In this document: positions 28,401 to 35,160 of the stretch, piece by piece | Numbering within the stretch: the first letter of the stretch is position 1 | Layout: each line of letters starts with the position of its first letter | Source: Rickettsia endosymbiont of Ceutorhynchus obstrictus | GTDB taxonomy: Bacteria > Pseudomonadota > Alphaproteobacteria > Rickettsiales > Rickettsiaceae | Length of the DNA: 64,000 nucleotides | Assembly: GCF_964026565.1 (NCBI RefSeq) | Contig: NZ_OZ032162.1 | Span: 372,001 to 436,000 of the forward strand | Direction of reading: 5' to 3' | Program-made: the position numbers and the translations under genes | Notes under the pieces: model-generated | Told to the model about the DNA's origin: nothing | The model's input: only the letters and a program-made list of their open reading frames with translations | Databases searched by the model: none

Positions 28401-28523
28401 ATTAGAAAAATATCGCCGGTTGCCTGGCATCAACATATTCACTTTCTTGGTCAATATACCTTTCAAAATAAAAGTAGCACCATAAATATAAAACAAATAT
28501 TAGAAAATATTGATCTATTATGA
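25494..28523 (+). CDS. tnpA: Tn3-family transposase
   Basis: The 1,009-residue protein has the normal length for the family. The catalytic DDE core is in the C-terminal third: 'SSVDGQKFELDTPN' (first Asp about residue 697), 'ITGDMHVTNKANFAI' (second Asp about 768) and 'NRIESYHKLRAAIAKVGG' (Glu about 900), ending with the conserved 'CGRLIANAIIYYN'. The N-terminal DUF4158-like region ('LFSETEKFALYAVPDFDD') recognises the transposon ends. No frameshift is visible, so the enzyme could be active. It lies within matched inverted repeats with a divergent resolvase. Confidence 0.9.
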   Translation: MPTKDRNLVLFSETEKFALYAVPDFDDKQRREYFSFSENELHLIMHGQHLHVNIYCALQIGYFKAKKIFFQLSWKKIISEDLQFILSHYFPGMTFTGMDITRYQYYNQRKEIANLFCYRLWSKEFMSMLHKQAIQIIKRDTSPNFIAHALVIFLDNIKVVRPAYTTLQVIVTKSLVEERRRISAIIDKELGTEHKTQLDQLLIHEDNVSKLAGFKQDAKNFGFKMMLRERQKHNTLEPLYQIAIKLLPKLEISRQNIDNYVNLANHYTIRDLRELKYNQGYLYILCYVLKRYQQLNDNLIEAFIYHFKKINKTIQDRVSVHFTDDVTESQEKIGDLLLLYVDEQFNDTTLFTEVQDCAFKIMPKDIILDLGNKMLNKPRRKKEFKWQEVDKLHKTCKKNLRPLFMKLGFSSEDANNPWLKSAYWLQEVFANNQKLHDRPYHECIEDTIPKHLQRYLLNNDTPENRNLNSGRYEYWIYSQISKQIYNGGLYIENSFNHRCFNHELVPVDQKRDILNDLNIPWLQLPIQQHLDDLTKELHDLWLLFNKNLKQNKFSHLKYDYRKQKLNWNKIKANKNEKLQNKFFKQLPFCDISDLLIFVNDNCRFMSAFTPLQPRYFKHDADNKEKLIATILAQAFNHGNYKMSQVSDVSYRSLETIYQQYLRLSTLKKANDIISNSISRLPIFPYYSLDLELLYSSVDGQKFELDTPNIKARYSRKYLREGQGVSAYTILANHVPLQCELIGSHEHESYYAFDIWYNNTSDIIPDTITGDMHVTNKANFAITKWFGVQLNPRFTNLNAQLKNLYCADNIVKYSNCLVKPVSQINLKVIVEQKSNIDQLVATLALKDISQANLIKKLCHLPSENPLRKAVFEYDKLIRSIYTLKYMMNVQLQKNIHKSQNRIESYHKLRAAIAKVGGKKQLYGKTDIDIEISNQCGRLIANAIIYYNSIILSGILGKYGIQPGNKKALTIIRKISPVAWHQHIHFLGQYTFQNKSSTINIKQILENIDLL

Positions 28524-28712
28524 CTGCAAAGTATACTGGCTGCTCTAACTCAAGCATAGCTATAATAATAGATATGAAACGACAACCACCCCCTAGAAAA
28601 ATATATACTAGTTAAACAGCAGAACCTTTGTACAAAACAATTCAAGGTAATCTAATACATAAAGATAAACTAGTAGCCGTTATAAACAACCGGCATTACC
28701 TATATTTGTGGT

Positions 28713-29453
28713 ATGCTATATTATATTTTTGTGGGAGTCAATAATAGTAAGCCTAATCAACTAAGTTGTTCCGGCGATTATCAGAAAAACCTGAGGTCTC
28801 CCGTCAGATACCCTATAGCTAATAGAAAAGGAGGAGCTGGTAAAAGTACATGTGCAGCTCATCTTTCCCTTGAAGCAACTAAAAAAGGATTCAAAACTAT
28901 TTTAATAGACCTTGATCCTCAAAAAACATTAGAAATTTGGTGGAAAAAAAGAGAAGAAGAAAACCCATTTTTGACTGATATTGATCCATTAAAAATAGAA
29001 GAATTAATAACAAATATCGATGAACATGGATTTGATTTATGTATAATAGATACACCAGGTGATACTAGTATTAATGCTATTAATGGAATAAAAGTAGCAG
29101 ATTTGGTATTAATTCCCTCAAAACCTACTTCACCAGACTTAACTGCAATTGGTCGTACTATTTCTATGGTTAAAAATTTAGAAAAAAATTATGTATTTGT
29201 TATCACACAAGCCATTGCTAGAACTAAGCTTGCTTTACAAGGTGTAGCAGTTTTATCTGAATTTGGAGTTGTTGCTCCTTCTACTATAAGTAATAGAATT
29301 TCTTATGCTAATGCAATGAATATTGGTTCTTCTGCTTCTATAGAAGATAAACAAGCAGCAGAAGAATTAAAAGAAATTTGGAATTTTATAAGCTTAAAAT
29401 TATTTGATTTAGGAGAAAAAGATGCAAAAGAAAAAATACGATTTAACCTCTGA
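28713..29453 (+). CDS. parA: ParA/MinD-family partition ATPase, 5' end replaced by transposon
   Basis: Residues from about 34 on form a ParA ATPase: a deviant Walker A ('NRKGGAGKSTCAAHLSLEA'), 'ILIDLDPQKTLEIWW', 'LCIIDTPGDTSINA' and 'VLIPSKPTSPDLTA'. Such proteins segregate plasmids with a small centromere-binding partner, here the ribbon-helix-helix protein overlapping its 3' end. The first 33 residues are encoded by the Tn3-family transposon: its inverted repeat ends at 28813, immediately before 'YPIANRKGG'. The natural start, normally two to five residues before this motif, is gone and the promoter must be supplied by the transposon. The open frame across the junction is intact, so expression as a fusion is possible. 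Confidence 0.75.
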   Translation: MLYYIFVGVNNSKPNQLSCSGDYQKNLRSPVRYPIANRKGGAGKSTCAAHLSLEATKKGFKTILIDLDPQKTLEIWWKKREEENPFLTDIDPLKIEELITNIDEHGFDLCIIDTPGDTSINAINGIKVADLVLIPSKPTSPDLTAIGRTISMVKNLEKNYVFVITQAIARTKLALQGVAVLSEFGVVAPSTISNRISYANAMNIGSSASIEDKQAAEELKEIWNFISLKLFDLGEKDAKEKIRFNL

Positions 29454-29646
29454 TTTAGTTAAAGTTAGTGAGGGAAAAAATGTTATTCAAGAAAAGAAAG
29501 AAGATGTTAAAATTATTCTTTTGACTATGTCTATCGAAGAAGAATTAAGAGCAGAATTTAAATCGTGGTGTGCTAGGCATCGTCTTAAAATGAACGAAGC
29601 TTTTATAAAAGGATTTAAATTATTAAAAGAAAAATATGGACCATAA
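29422..29646 (+). CDS. Small ribbon-helix-helix-like ParB-type partner
   Basis: The 74-residue protein overlaps the parA 3' end by 32 bases. Its second half ('DVKIILLTMSIEEELRAEF' then 'KMNEAFIKGFKLLKEKYG') fits a ribbon-helix-helix fold: one strand and two helices. Small RHH proteins encoded right after parA act as centromere-binding and autorepressor proteins of type Ib plasmid partition systems. A palindrome that could be its binding site starts 31 bases after its stop. The assignment rests on context and secondary structure. Confidence 0.6.
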   Translation: MQKKKYDLTSDLVKVSEGKNVIQEKKEDVKIILLTMSIEEELRAEFKSWCARHRLKMNEAFIKGFKLLKEKYGP

Positions 29647-29677
29647 ATATATTTAACAAGAACTTTTTAATTACTCA

Positions 29678-29743
29678 CTGTATATTAAATCGATTAGTAG
29701 ACATTGCTGTCTACTAAATATATTTTTACGATTTAATATTCAT
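29678..29743. repeat. Nested palindrome, copy B; possible partition site
   Basis: Inner arms TAGTAGACA and TGTCTACTA (29695-29703, 29708-29716) lie within outer arms around ATATTAAATCG (29681-29692) and CGATTTAATAT (29729-29739). The left 18 bases match those of the palindrome at 8449-8530 exactly. It lies directly downstream of the parA/RHH pair. Confidence 0.65.
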
Positions 29744-29776
29744 TATATTATAATTTTGTAATCCAAGTAATATTTC

Positions 29777-29805
29777 TTGACTTAGCATTAATTAATACAT
29801 TAAAT
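29777..29805 (+). promoter_or_regulatory. Candidate promoter of the RiPP operon
   Basis: TTGACT (29777-29782) and TTAAAT (29800-29805) are 17 bases apart, about 47 bases before the precursor start. The -35 match is good and the -10 fair. Confidence 0.45.
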
Positions 29806-29852
29806 TATAGAATATATTTTCAATTTTAATATTTTTAATATGAGGAACATTT

Positions 29853-30092
29853 GTGAGTAATTTAGATTTAGACCATAACCCTCAAGAGGGAATGCTTGAA
29901 TTAAAAGATGATAATGAATTTAGTACGACTGCTTGTAAAGATTTAATTAATAAAAAGCTCCATAAAATTGATAGTAGTCTGCTAAAATTATTAGCAGAAA
30001 CATTAAATCACAAAAAAGATTCTCATGAAAAAGGCTGGCAGAAAGCTTGGGCTAACGCTTTTGTAAAAGCGGGCTGGCATAAAGCTTTATAA
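29853..30092 (+). CDS. RiPP precursor peptide, cyclophane (triceptide) type
   Basis: This 79-residue peptide begins at GTG with a GAGGA ribosome binding site about eight bases upstream. The first 60 residues form an acidic, helical leader. The C-terminal 18 residues hold four regularly spaced aromatic-x-x motifs, W62-Q-K64, W66-A-N68, F70-V-K72 and W75-H-K77. Aromatic-x-x-Asn/Lys is the signature that radical SAM cyclophane synthases (Xye, Grr and Fxs types) crosslink between the aromatic ring and the side chain of the third residue. The maturase gene begins 12 bases downstream. The product is therefore predicted to be a peptide with up to four three-residue rings. Activity is unknown and no exporter or leader protease is seen nearby. 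Confidence 0.75.
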   Translation: MSNLDLDHNPQEGMLELKDDNEFSTTACKDLINKKLHKIDSSLLKLLAETLNHKKDSHEKGWQKAWANAFVKAGWHKAL

Positions 30093-30104
30093 ATATAAGT
30101 CAAT

Positions 30105-31238
30105 ATGTTATTGGATAATTTAAAGTTATTTGTATTACAACCAACATCCTTCTGTAATTTAAATTGTAGATATTGTTATGTGCCTGATAGACAAGATAAA
30201 ACCTATATGTCTAGAGAAATACTTGAACATGCAATTAAAAAATTATTTATAGACAAAACTGAAGGGGGAATAGATTTTCTTTATCACGCTGGTGAGCCCA
30301 TGGTAGTAGGAAAGACATTTTATGAAAACACACTTGAGATAATTAACAAATATAAACCTAAAAATTTAGTGGTAAATAATGTAATACAAACAAATGGGGT
30401 GTTAATAAATGAGAATTGGGCTCAATTCTTTATTAAGAATAATTTTAAAGTTGGTATTAGTCTTGATGGACCAAAATCTTTACATGATGCTAATAGAAAA
30501 AATTGGAATAATAACGGTAGTTTTGATAAAACATTGAGAGGATTTAAGCTTTTAAAAGAATATGGTCTTACTGCTGGAATCTTGACAGTAATAACTTCAT
30601 TACACTTGGAATATGCTAAGGAATTAATAGATTTTTATATCGAAAACGGGATTGAAGATGTAGGTTTTAACATTGAAGAAATAGAAAATACTAATACATC
30701 TTCTTCTTTGGGTACATTAGATAACTTGAATACTGATAAATATACTGTTTTTATGAAAGAGATATTTGATCTTTCTATGAAATATTCGGATAGGATTAGA
30801 ATAAGAGAGCTGTCCGATGCATTAAATATACTATATAGTAGAAAAAAAGATTCATCTTATTGTGCAGTTTCTCTTGAAGCTCAAGATTTAGGGATACTGA
30901 CAATCCAAAAAAATGGAGATATTACCACTTATTGCCCAGAATTTGCAGGCATGAAAAGTAAAGAATATAATAATTTCATTATAGGTAATGTATTAGCTTT
31001 AGATAAACTATCTGATATAGTAATAAATCCTAATTATATAAAAATAAAAAGTGAGTATGATAAACGAAAACAGAATTGCAAGAATAGTTGTGAATATTAT
31101 TCTATTTGTGGAAGTTCTTACTTATCTAATGTATTTTCTGAGACCAAAACATTAACAGCTACTAAAAATTTAGCATGTATTTTACAGAAACAAAAGTTAT
31201 TTGATTTAGTACTTGAGAAGCTTATAGAACATAGCTAA
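30105..31238 (+). CDS. Radical SAM/SPASM peptide maturase, probable cyclophane synthase
   Basis: The N-terminus carries the radical SAM CxxxCxxC motif at Cys17, Cys21 and Cys24 ('SFCNLNCRYCYVPD'), binding the cluster that cleaves S-adenosylmethionine. Partial-barrel landmarks follow: 'DFLYHAGEPMV', 'VIQTNGVLINENW' and 'VGISLDGPKSLHDANR'. The C-terminal SPASM domain has the expected cysteines in 'SSYCAVSLEAQ', 'GDITTYCPEFAG', 'NCKNSCEYYSICGSSYL' and 'NLACILQ', which ligate auxiliary clusters. At 377 residues it has the size of peptide maturases, and it sits between a short aromatic-rich precursor and an oxygenase-like gene. I infer that it crosslinks the precursor's WxK/WxN/FxK motifs. No frameshift or missing ligand is visible. 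Confidence 0.85.
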   Translation: MLLDNLKLFVLQPTSFCNLNCRYCYVPDRQDKTYMSREILEHAIKKLFIDKTEGGIDFLYHAGEPMVVGKTFYENTLEIINKYKPKNLVVNNVIQTNGVLINENWAQFFIKNNFKVGISLDGPKSLHDANRKNWNNNGSFDKTLRGFKLLKEYGLTAGILTVITSLHLEYAKELIDFYIENGIEDVGFNIEEIENTNTSSSLGTLDNLNTDKYTVFMKEIFDLSMKYSDRIRIRELSDALNILYSRKKDSSYCAVSLEAQDLGILTIQKNGDITTYCPEFAGMKSKEYNNFIIGNVLALDKLSDIVINPNYIKIKSEYDKRKQNCKNSCEYYSICGSSYLSNVFSETKTLTATKNLACILQKQKLFDLVLEKLIEHS

Positions 31239-32024
31239 GTGTTTATTGTGATAAGTAATAGTATAATACCTGGTATTAAAGTCCTTAGTGACTATGATAT
31301 AAATAATAGAGTATTTTTAAGTTCAGGTACTTATTGGGAAGTTTATGATTTTTCTATCAATGAGAATAAATCTCAATCTAGGTTTCAAGGATATATTCCA
31401 AAAGGAGATTGGAGAAACTGCAATCAAATAGAAACACAACATTTATTTAGTAAATCAAAATCCTTAAATCATAGTCAATATATTAGAATTTCTAAAATAC
31501 CTTATGAACTTTTTAATAATAAAGAAATATTAAGATTAAACGATAAAGAACGTTTTAGCATTCAGTTAAGAGAATTATTTGTACAAGAAATTACTTTTAA
31601 AATTGAACAGTATTTTTATAAGAAATTTTTAAAGAAATCGCCTGCATATTCTTTAGGTCTAAGATTTATTGACAATATTAATTTACCGACTATCACTTTT
31701 GATGAAAATAGTAACCTTTTTATCGGTTTGCACATAGATTGTTGGGATAACGCAAATTCTTATCAAGATGAAAAGTACTTAAGAAATCGCGTTTGTATAA
31801 ATTTAGGACAAAGCCCTAGATGTTTTCTTTTTATAAACCTTACTTTAAAACAATTAATGCAATGCCTTAAATATATAGATAAAATAGAGGAATTAAAAAA
31901 TGCAATAGCTCAAAATTTTTGTAAATTTTTTCCTAATTATCCTGTAGTTAAAATAGTGTTATTGCCTGGGGAATATTACGTTGCACCTACTGAAAGTATA
32001 ATACACGATGCAACAATTCCGTGA
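31239..32024 (+). CDS. 2OG-Fe(II) oxygenase-like protein, 3' end cut by an IS element
   Basis: The GTG start directly follows the maturase stop, so the genes are translationally linked. The second half has the metal-site pattern of 2-oxoglutarate/Fe(II) oxygenases: 'IGLHIDCWD' (His165-x-Asp167), a strand 'RNRVCINLGQSPRCFLFIN', then 'GEYYVAPTESIIHDA' with a distal His256. As I recall, databases pair such oxygenases with cyclophane-forming maturases. The protein ends artificially: the IS66-type element begins at 32021 and supplies the TGA, five residues after His256. Family members normally continue with a C-terminal strand, so the enzyme is truncated and may be inactive, and any genes beyond it have been separated or lost. 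Confidence 0.65.
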   Translation: MFIVISNSIIPGIKVLSDYDINNRVFLSSGTYWEVYDFSINENKSQSRFQGYIPKGDWRNCNQIETQHLFSKSKSLNHSQYIRISKIPYELFNNKEILRLNDKERFSIQLRELFVQEITFKIEQYFYKKFLKKSPAYSLGLRFIDNINLPTITFDENSNLFIGLHIDCWDNANSYQDEKYLRNRVCINLGQSPRCFLFINLTLKQLMQCLKYIDKIEELKNAIAQNFCKFFPNYPVVKIVLLPGEYYVAPTESIIHDATIP

Positions 32025-32271
32025 GCGTTCACGCCAATTTTAGTAAATGGCAGAAAGGGTTAATGCCTTGGAGTTTAGAAGTAGCATAAAGTGACTTAAT
32101 CCTTTCTAAGAATCTGTCGCCCCTTAGTGACCATGTAAAAAAAGAATTCTTTCGATATTTAACAAAATGCTTTATCTGTCGTTCTGCCAAGTTATTAGTT
32201 AGCTCTATTTGTGAATCATCTAAAAAGAGCCATATCATATCGAATGATTTTAGTATATTATTTGCTACTCT
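32021..32271 (-). mobile_element. Outer IS66-type copy, 3' part
   Basis: This is the distal end of a minus-strand IS66-type element, starting with terminal GTGAGCGTTCACG and encoding the last 80 residues of the transposase ('RVANNILKSFDMIWLFLDD' onward). It is separated from its other part (33728-34940) by insertion of the inner copy. Eight flanking bases at 32013-32020 do not match those at 34941-34948, so the outer copy has no target duplication. Confidence 0.85.
32264..32271. repeat. Target-site duplication, left copy
   Basis: GCTACTCT occurs here and again at 33728-33735, exactly flanking the inner IS66-type element; IS66 elements typically duplicate 8 bp. Confidence 0.9.
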
Positions 32272-33727
32272 GTGAGCGTTCACGGATATAAATAAAAAAT
32301 AAATAAGGAGTTGAAAAAGGTTATAGAATTGTATAGAAATAGATAGGACAAGAATAAGTAGGAGCATCAATGAATAATGTTCTATCCGATCGAATTATAG
32401 AGTTAGAAAAGCTAGTAGAATTACTAGAAGTAACCAATCAACGGCTTTTACAAGAAAATAAAGAATTAAAGATTAAGCTAATAGAGTTGGAAGATAGGCT
32501 AAATAAGAATTCTAGCAACTCTGGTCTTCCTAGCTCTAAAGATATATACCGGATAGAGAAGAAGACAAGACCCAAGAGTGATAAAAATCCCGGGGGACAA
32601 GCAGGTCATAAATATAACGCTTATCAAATAAAAACGTCAGATATCAATGTTGATATTATGCCCGATGAAGAGATTTGTAAGTGCGGTGGTTCATTGTTAT
32701 TAGAAGAAAAATATAGAACCCATCAAAAAATAGAAATTCCTATTATCAAGCCGGTTGTTACGGAATATAGGTTGTATAGGAAAGTATGCTCTTTATGTAA
32801 TAGAAGATATAAAGCAAAACTAGATAATTACCGATTATTAGGGAAGAACGCTGAAAGTATAATTAGTTCTTTAAGTGGATTCTTTAATAATAGTAAGAGA
32901 GAAGTACAATCAATATTAAACCAAATATTTAACCTTGATATTAGTCTTGGCTTGATCTCAAATACGGAGAACAGAATATCAGTTAAGTTAGAAGATAAAT
33001 ATAATGAATTATTGAATAAAATTGAAGAAAGCAGTTACCTTCATTTAGACGAGACAAGTTCTAGTAATAAAGGTAGTAAACATTGGTGCTGGGTAGCTAC
33101 GAACAAAGCTTTTACGGTATTTAAGCTAGCTAATTCAAGAGGACAAAAGATATTAGAAAGTTTTTTACCTGAATATGAAGGGAAAATAATAAGCGATAGA
33201 TATGCGGCTTATAATATGTTTGACAGCAGCAATCGTCAAATATGTTTAGCTCATTTGCGTAGAGATTTTAAAAGATTCGCTCATAGTCACAATGCCTCTC
33301 TTGCTAAAATTGGTTCAGACCTTCTTTGCGTAACTGATACGATATTTAGGCTTTATAATTTACATAAAGAAAATAAGTTAGATAAACCTCGATATTTAAC
33401 AGTAATGCAGAAAATTAAAAAGATTATGCTGTATTACTTGCAAGATGTCGCTAATACTGAATACTTACAAGCCCAAAGAGTAGCAAATAATATACTAAAA
33501 TCATTCGATATGATATGGCTCTTTTTAGATGATTCACAAATAGAGCTAACTAATAACTTGGCAGAACGACAGATAAAGCATTTTGTTAAATATCGAAAGA
33601 ATTCTTTTTTTACATGGTCACTAAGGGGCGACAGATTCTTAGAAAGGATTAAGTCACTTTATGCTACTTCTAAACTCCAAGGCATTAACCCTTTCTGCCA
33701 TTTACTAAAATTGGCGTGAACGCTCAC
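32272..33727 (+). mobile_element. IS66-type insertion sequence, intact, nested in a sister copy
   Basis: The element is 1,456 bp with termini GTGAGCGTTCACG and CGTGAACGCTCAC, and it encodes one full transposase. The 8-bp duplication GCTACTCT on both sides falls in the 'QRVANN' codons of a second, opposite-facing copy. Unlike classical three-gene IS66 elements it carries a single gene. Confidence 0.9.
32370..33719 (+). CDS. tnpC: IS66-family transposase (TnpC type)
   Basis: The 449-residue protein starts with a leucine-zipper-like coiled coil ('IIELEKLVELLEVTNQRLLQ'), continues with 'NSSNSGLPSSKD', 'KNPGGQAGHK' and two zinc-binding CxxC-like clusters ('EEICKCGGSL', 'RKVCSLCNRRYK'), then the DDE domain: 'YLHLDETSS', 'IISDRYAAYN', 'CLAHLRRDFKRFA' and 'TNNLAERQIKHFVKYRKNSF'. 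This order is characteristic of IS66 transposases. The frame is intact and the element has a perfect target duplication, so it was active recently. It is almost identical to the interrupted outer copy. Confidence 0.9.
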   Translation: MNNVLSDRIIELEKLVELLEVTNQRLLQENKELKIKLIELEDRLNKNSSNSGLPSSKDIYRIEKKTRPKSDKNPGGQAGHKYNAYQIKTSDINVDIMPDEEICKCGGSLLLEEKYRTHQKIEIPIIKPVVTEYRLYRKVCSLCNRRYKAKLDNYRLLGKNAESIISSLSGFFNNSKREVQSILNQIFNLDISLGLISNTENRISVKLEDKYNELLNKIEESSYLHLDETSSSNKGSKHWCWVATNKAFTVFKLANSRGQKILESFLPEYEGKIISDRYAAYNMFDSSNRQICLAHLRRDFKRFAHSHNASLAKIGSDLLCVTDTIFRLYNLHKENKLDKPRYLTVMQKIKKIMLYYLQDVANTEYLQAQRVANNILKSFDMIWLFLDDSQIELTNNLAERQIKHFVKYRKNSFFTWSLRGDRFLERIKSLYATSKLQGINPFCHLLKLA

Positions 33728-34842
33728 GCTACTCTTTGGGCTTGTAAGTATTCAGTATTAGCGACATCTTGCAAGTAATACAGCATAATCTTTTTAATTT
33801 TCTGCATTACTGTTAAATATCGAGGTTTATCTAACTTATTTTCTTTATGTAAATTATAAAGCCTAAATATCGTATCAGTTACGCAAAGAAGGTCTGAACC
33901 AATTTTAGCAAGAGAGGCATTGTGACTATGAGCGAATCTTTTAAAATCTCTACGCAAATGAGCTAAACATATTTGACGATTGCTGCTGTCAAACATATTA
34001 TAAGCCGCATATCTATCGCTTATTACTTTGCCTTCATATTCAGGTAAAAAACTTTCTAATATCTTTTGTCCTCTTGAATTAGCTAGCTTAAATACCGTAA
34101 AAGCTTTGTTTGTAGCTACCCAGCACCAATGTCTACTGCCTTTATTATTAGAACTTGTCTCGTCTAAATGAAGGTAACTGCTTTCTTCAATTTTATTCAA
34201 TAATTCATTATATTTATCTTCTAACTTAACTGATATTCTGTTCTCCGTATTTGAGATCAAGCCAAGACTAATATCAAGGTTAAATATTTGGTTTAATATT
34301 GATTGTACTTCTCTCTTACTATTATTAAAGAATCCACTTAAAGAACTAATTATACTTTCAGCGTTCTTCCCTAATAATCGGTAATTATCTAGTTTTGCTT
34401 TATATCTTCTATTACATAAAGAGCATACTTTCCTATACAACCTATATTCCGTAACAACAGGTTTGATAACAGGAATTTCTATTTTTTGATGGGTTCTATA
34501 TTTTTCTTCTAATAACAATGAACCACCGCACTTACAAATCTCTTCATCGGGCATAATATCAACATTGATATCTGACGTTTTTATTTGATAAGCGTTATAT
34601 TTATGACCTGCTTGTCCCCCGGGATTTTTATCACTCTTGGGTCTTGTCTTCTTCTCTATCAGGTATATATCTTTAGAGCTAGGAAGACCAGAATTGCTAG
34701 AATTCTTATTTAGCCTATCTTCCAACTCTATTAGCTTAATCTTTAATTCTTTATTTTCTTGTAAAAGCCGTTGATTGGTTACTTCTAGTACTTCTACTAG
34801 CTTTTCTAACTCTATAATTCGATCGGATAGAACATTATTCAT
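33724..34842 (-). pseudogene. IS66-family transposase of the outer copy, interrupted
   Basis: The first 372 residues match the intact copy with only a few substitutions, such as Val for Leu at residue 18. The frame is cut after 'YLQAQRVA' by insertion of the inner element; the missing C-terminus lies at 32029-32271. It is the same gene split by self-insertion, so this copy cannot make a complete transposase. Confidence 0.9.
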
Positions 34843-34940
34843 TGATGCTGCTACTTATTCTTGTCCTATCTATTTCTATACAATTCTATAACCTTTTTCA
34901 ACTCCTTATTTATTTTTTATTTATATCCGTGAACGCTCAC
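33728..34940 (-). mobile_element. Outer IS66-type copy, 5' part
   Basis: It holds the N-terminal part of the transposase and ends at 34940 with CGTGAACGCTCAC, the same terminus as the inner copy. Beyond it the RPE-rich core chromosome begins, so this terminus marks the right border of the accessory island. Confidence 0.85.
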
Positions 34941-34948
34941 ACTTGTTT

Positions 34949-35125
34949 AGTATTCTAATTAAATCCCTCATTACATTCGGGATAGCCTGGATTGCCGCAG
35001 CCACTTCGTGGCTTCGCAATGACGAGTTTTTTATTAATTTTTGAGCCATGCAACAATGCCCCGCCTTTAGCTAGAATGACATCAAAAATTCGAGCTATGC
35101 AACAACTCCCGAAAGTGGGAATGAT
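34949..35125. repeat. RPE-type intergenic repeats
   Basis: The sequence CATTACATTCGGGATAGCCT with its flanks recurs at about 42340, followed by degenerate inverted repeats of the 'TTGCCGC...GCAATGAC' and 'GAGCCATGCAACAA' types seen in most spacers to the right. No coding capacity. Confidence 0.75.
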
Positions 35126-35160
35126 ACCGGCGATAGACTACATTAAATAAATTTATCAGC

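Larger units (their letters stand above)
24634..28813. mobile_element. Tn3-family transposon
   Basis: The element is 4,180 bp and is bounded by two inward-facing inverted repeats. The left begins GGGTGTCTGACGGGAAACC at 24634; the complement of the right begins GGGTATCTGACGGGAGACC at 28813. They match at about 30 of 34 positions, followed in both by CAGRTTTTTCYGAT, and resemble Tn3-family ends. Inside are a divergent resolvase and a 1,009-residue transposase, with no passenger gene. Flanking 5-bp sequences (AACTT and TATAG) do not match. The left neighbour is a group II intron and the right neighbour is the 5' end of parA, so the element has been involved in a deletion or rearrangement after insertion. 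Confidence 0.85.

Noticed and set aside
28520..28712. Possible passenger gene between tnpA and the right transposon end
   Set aside because: No frame of useful length with a start and ribosome binding site is present.
32029..32370. A separate 113-codon gene
   Set aside because: It is the C-terminal part of the outer IS66-type transposase plus frame read through the inner element's terminus.
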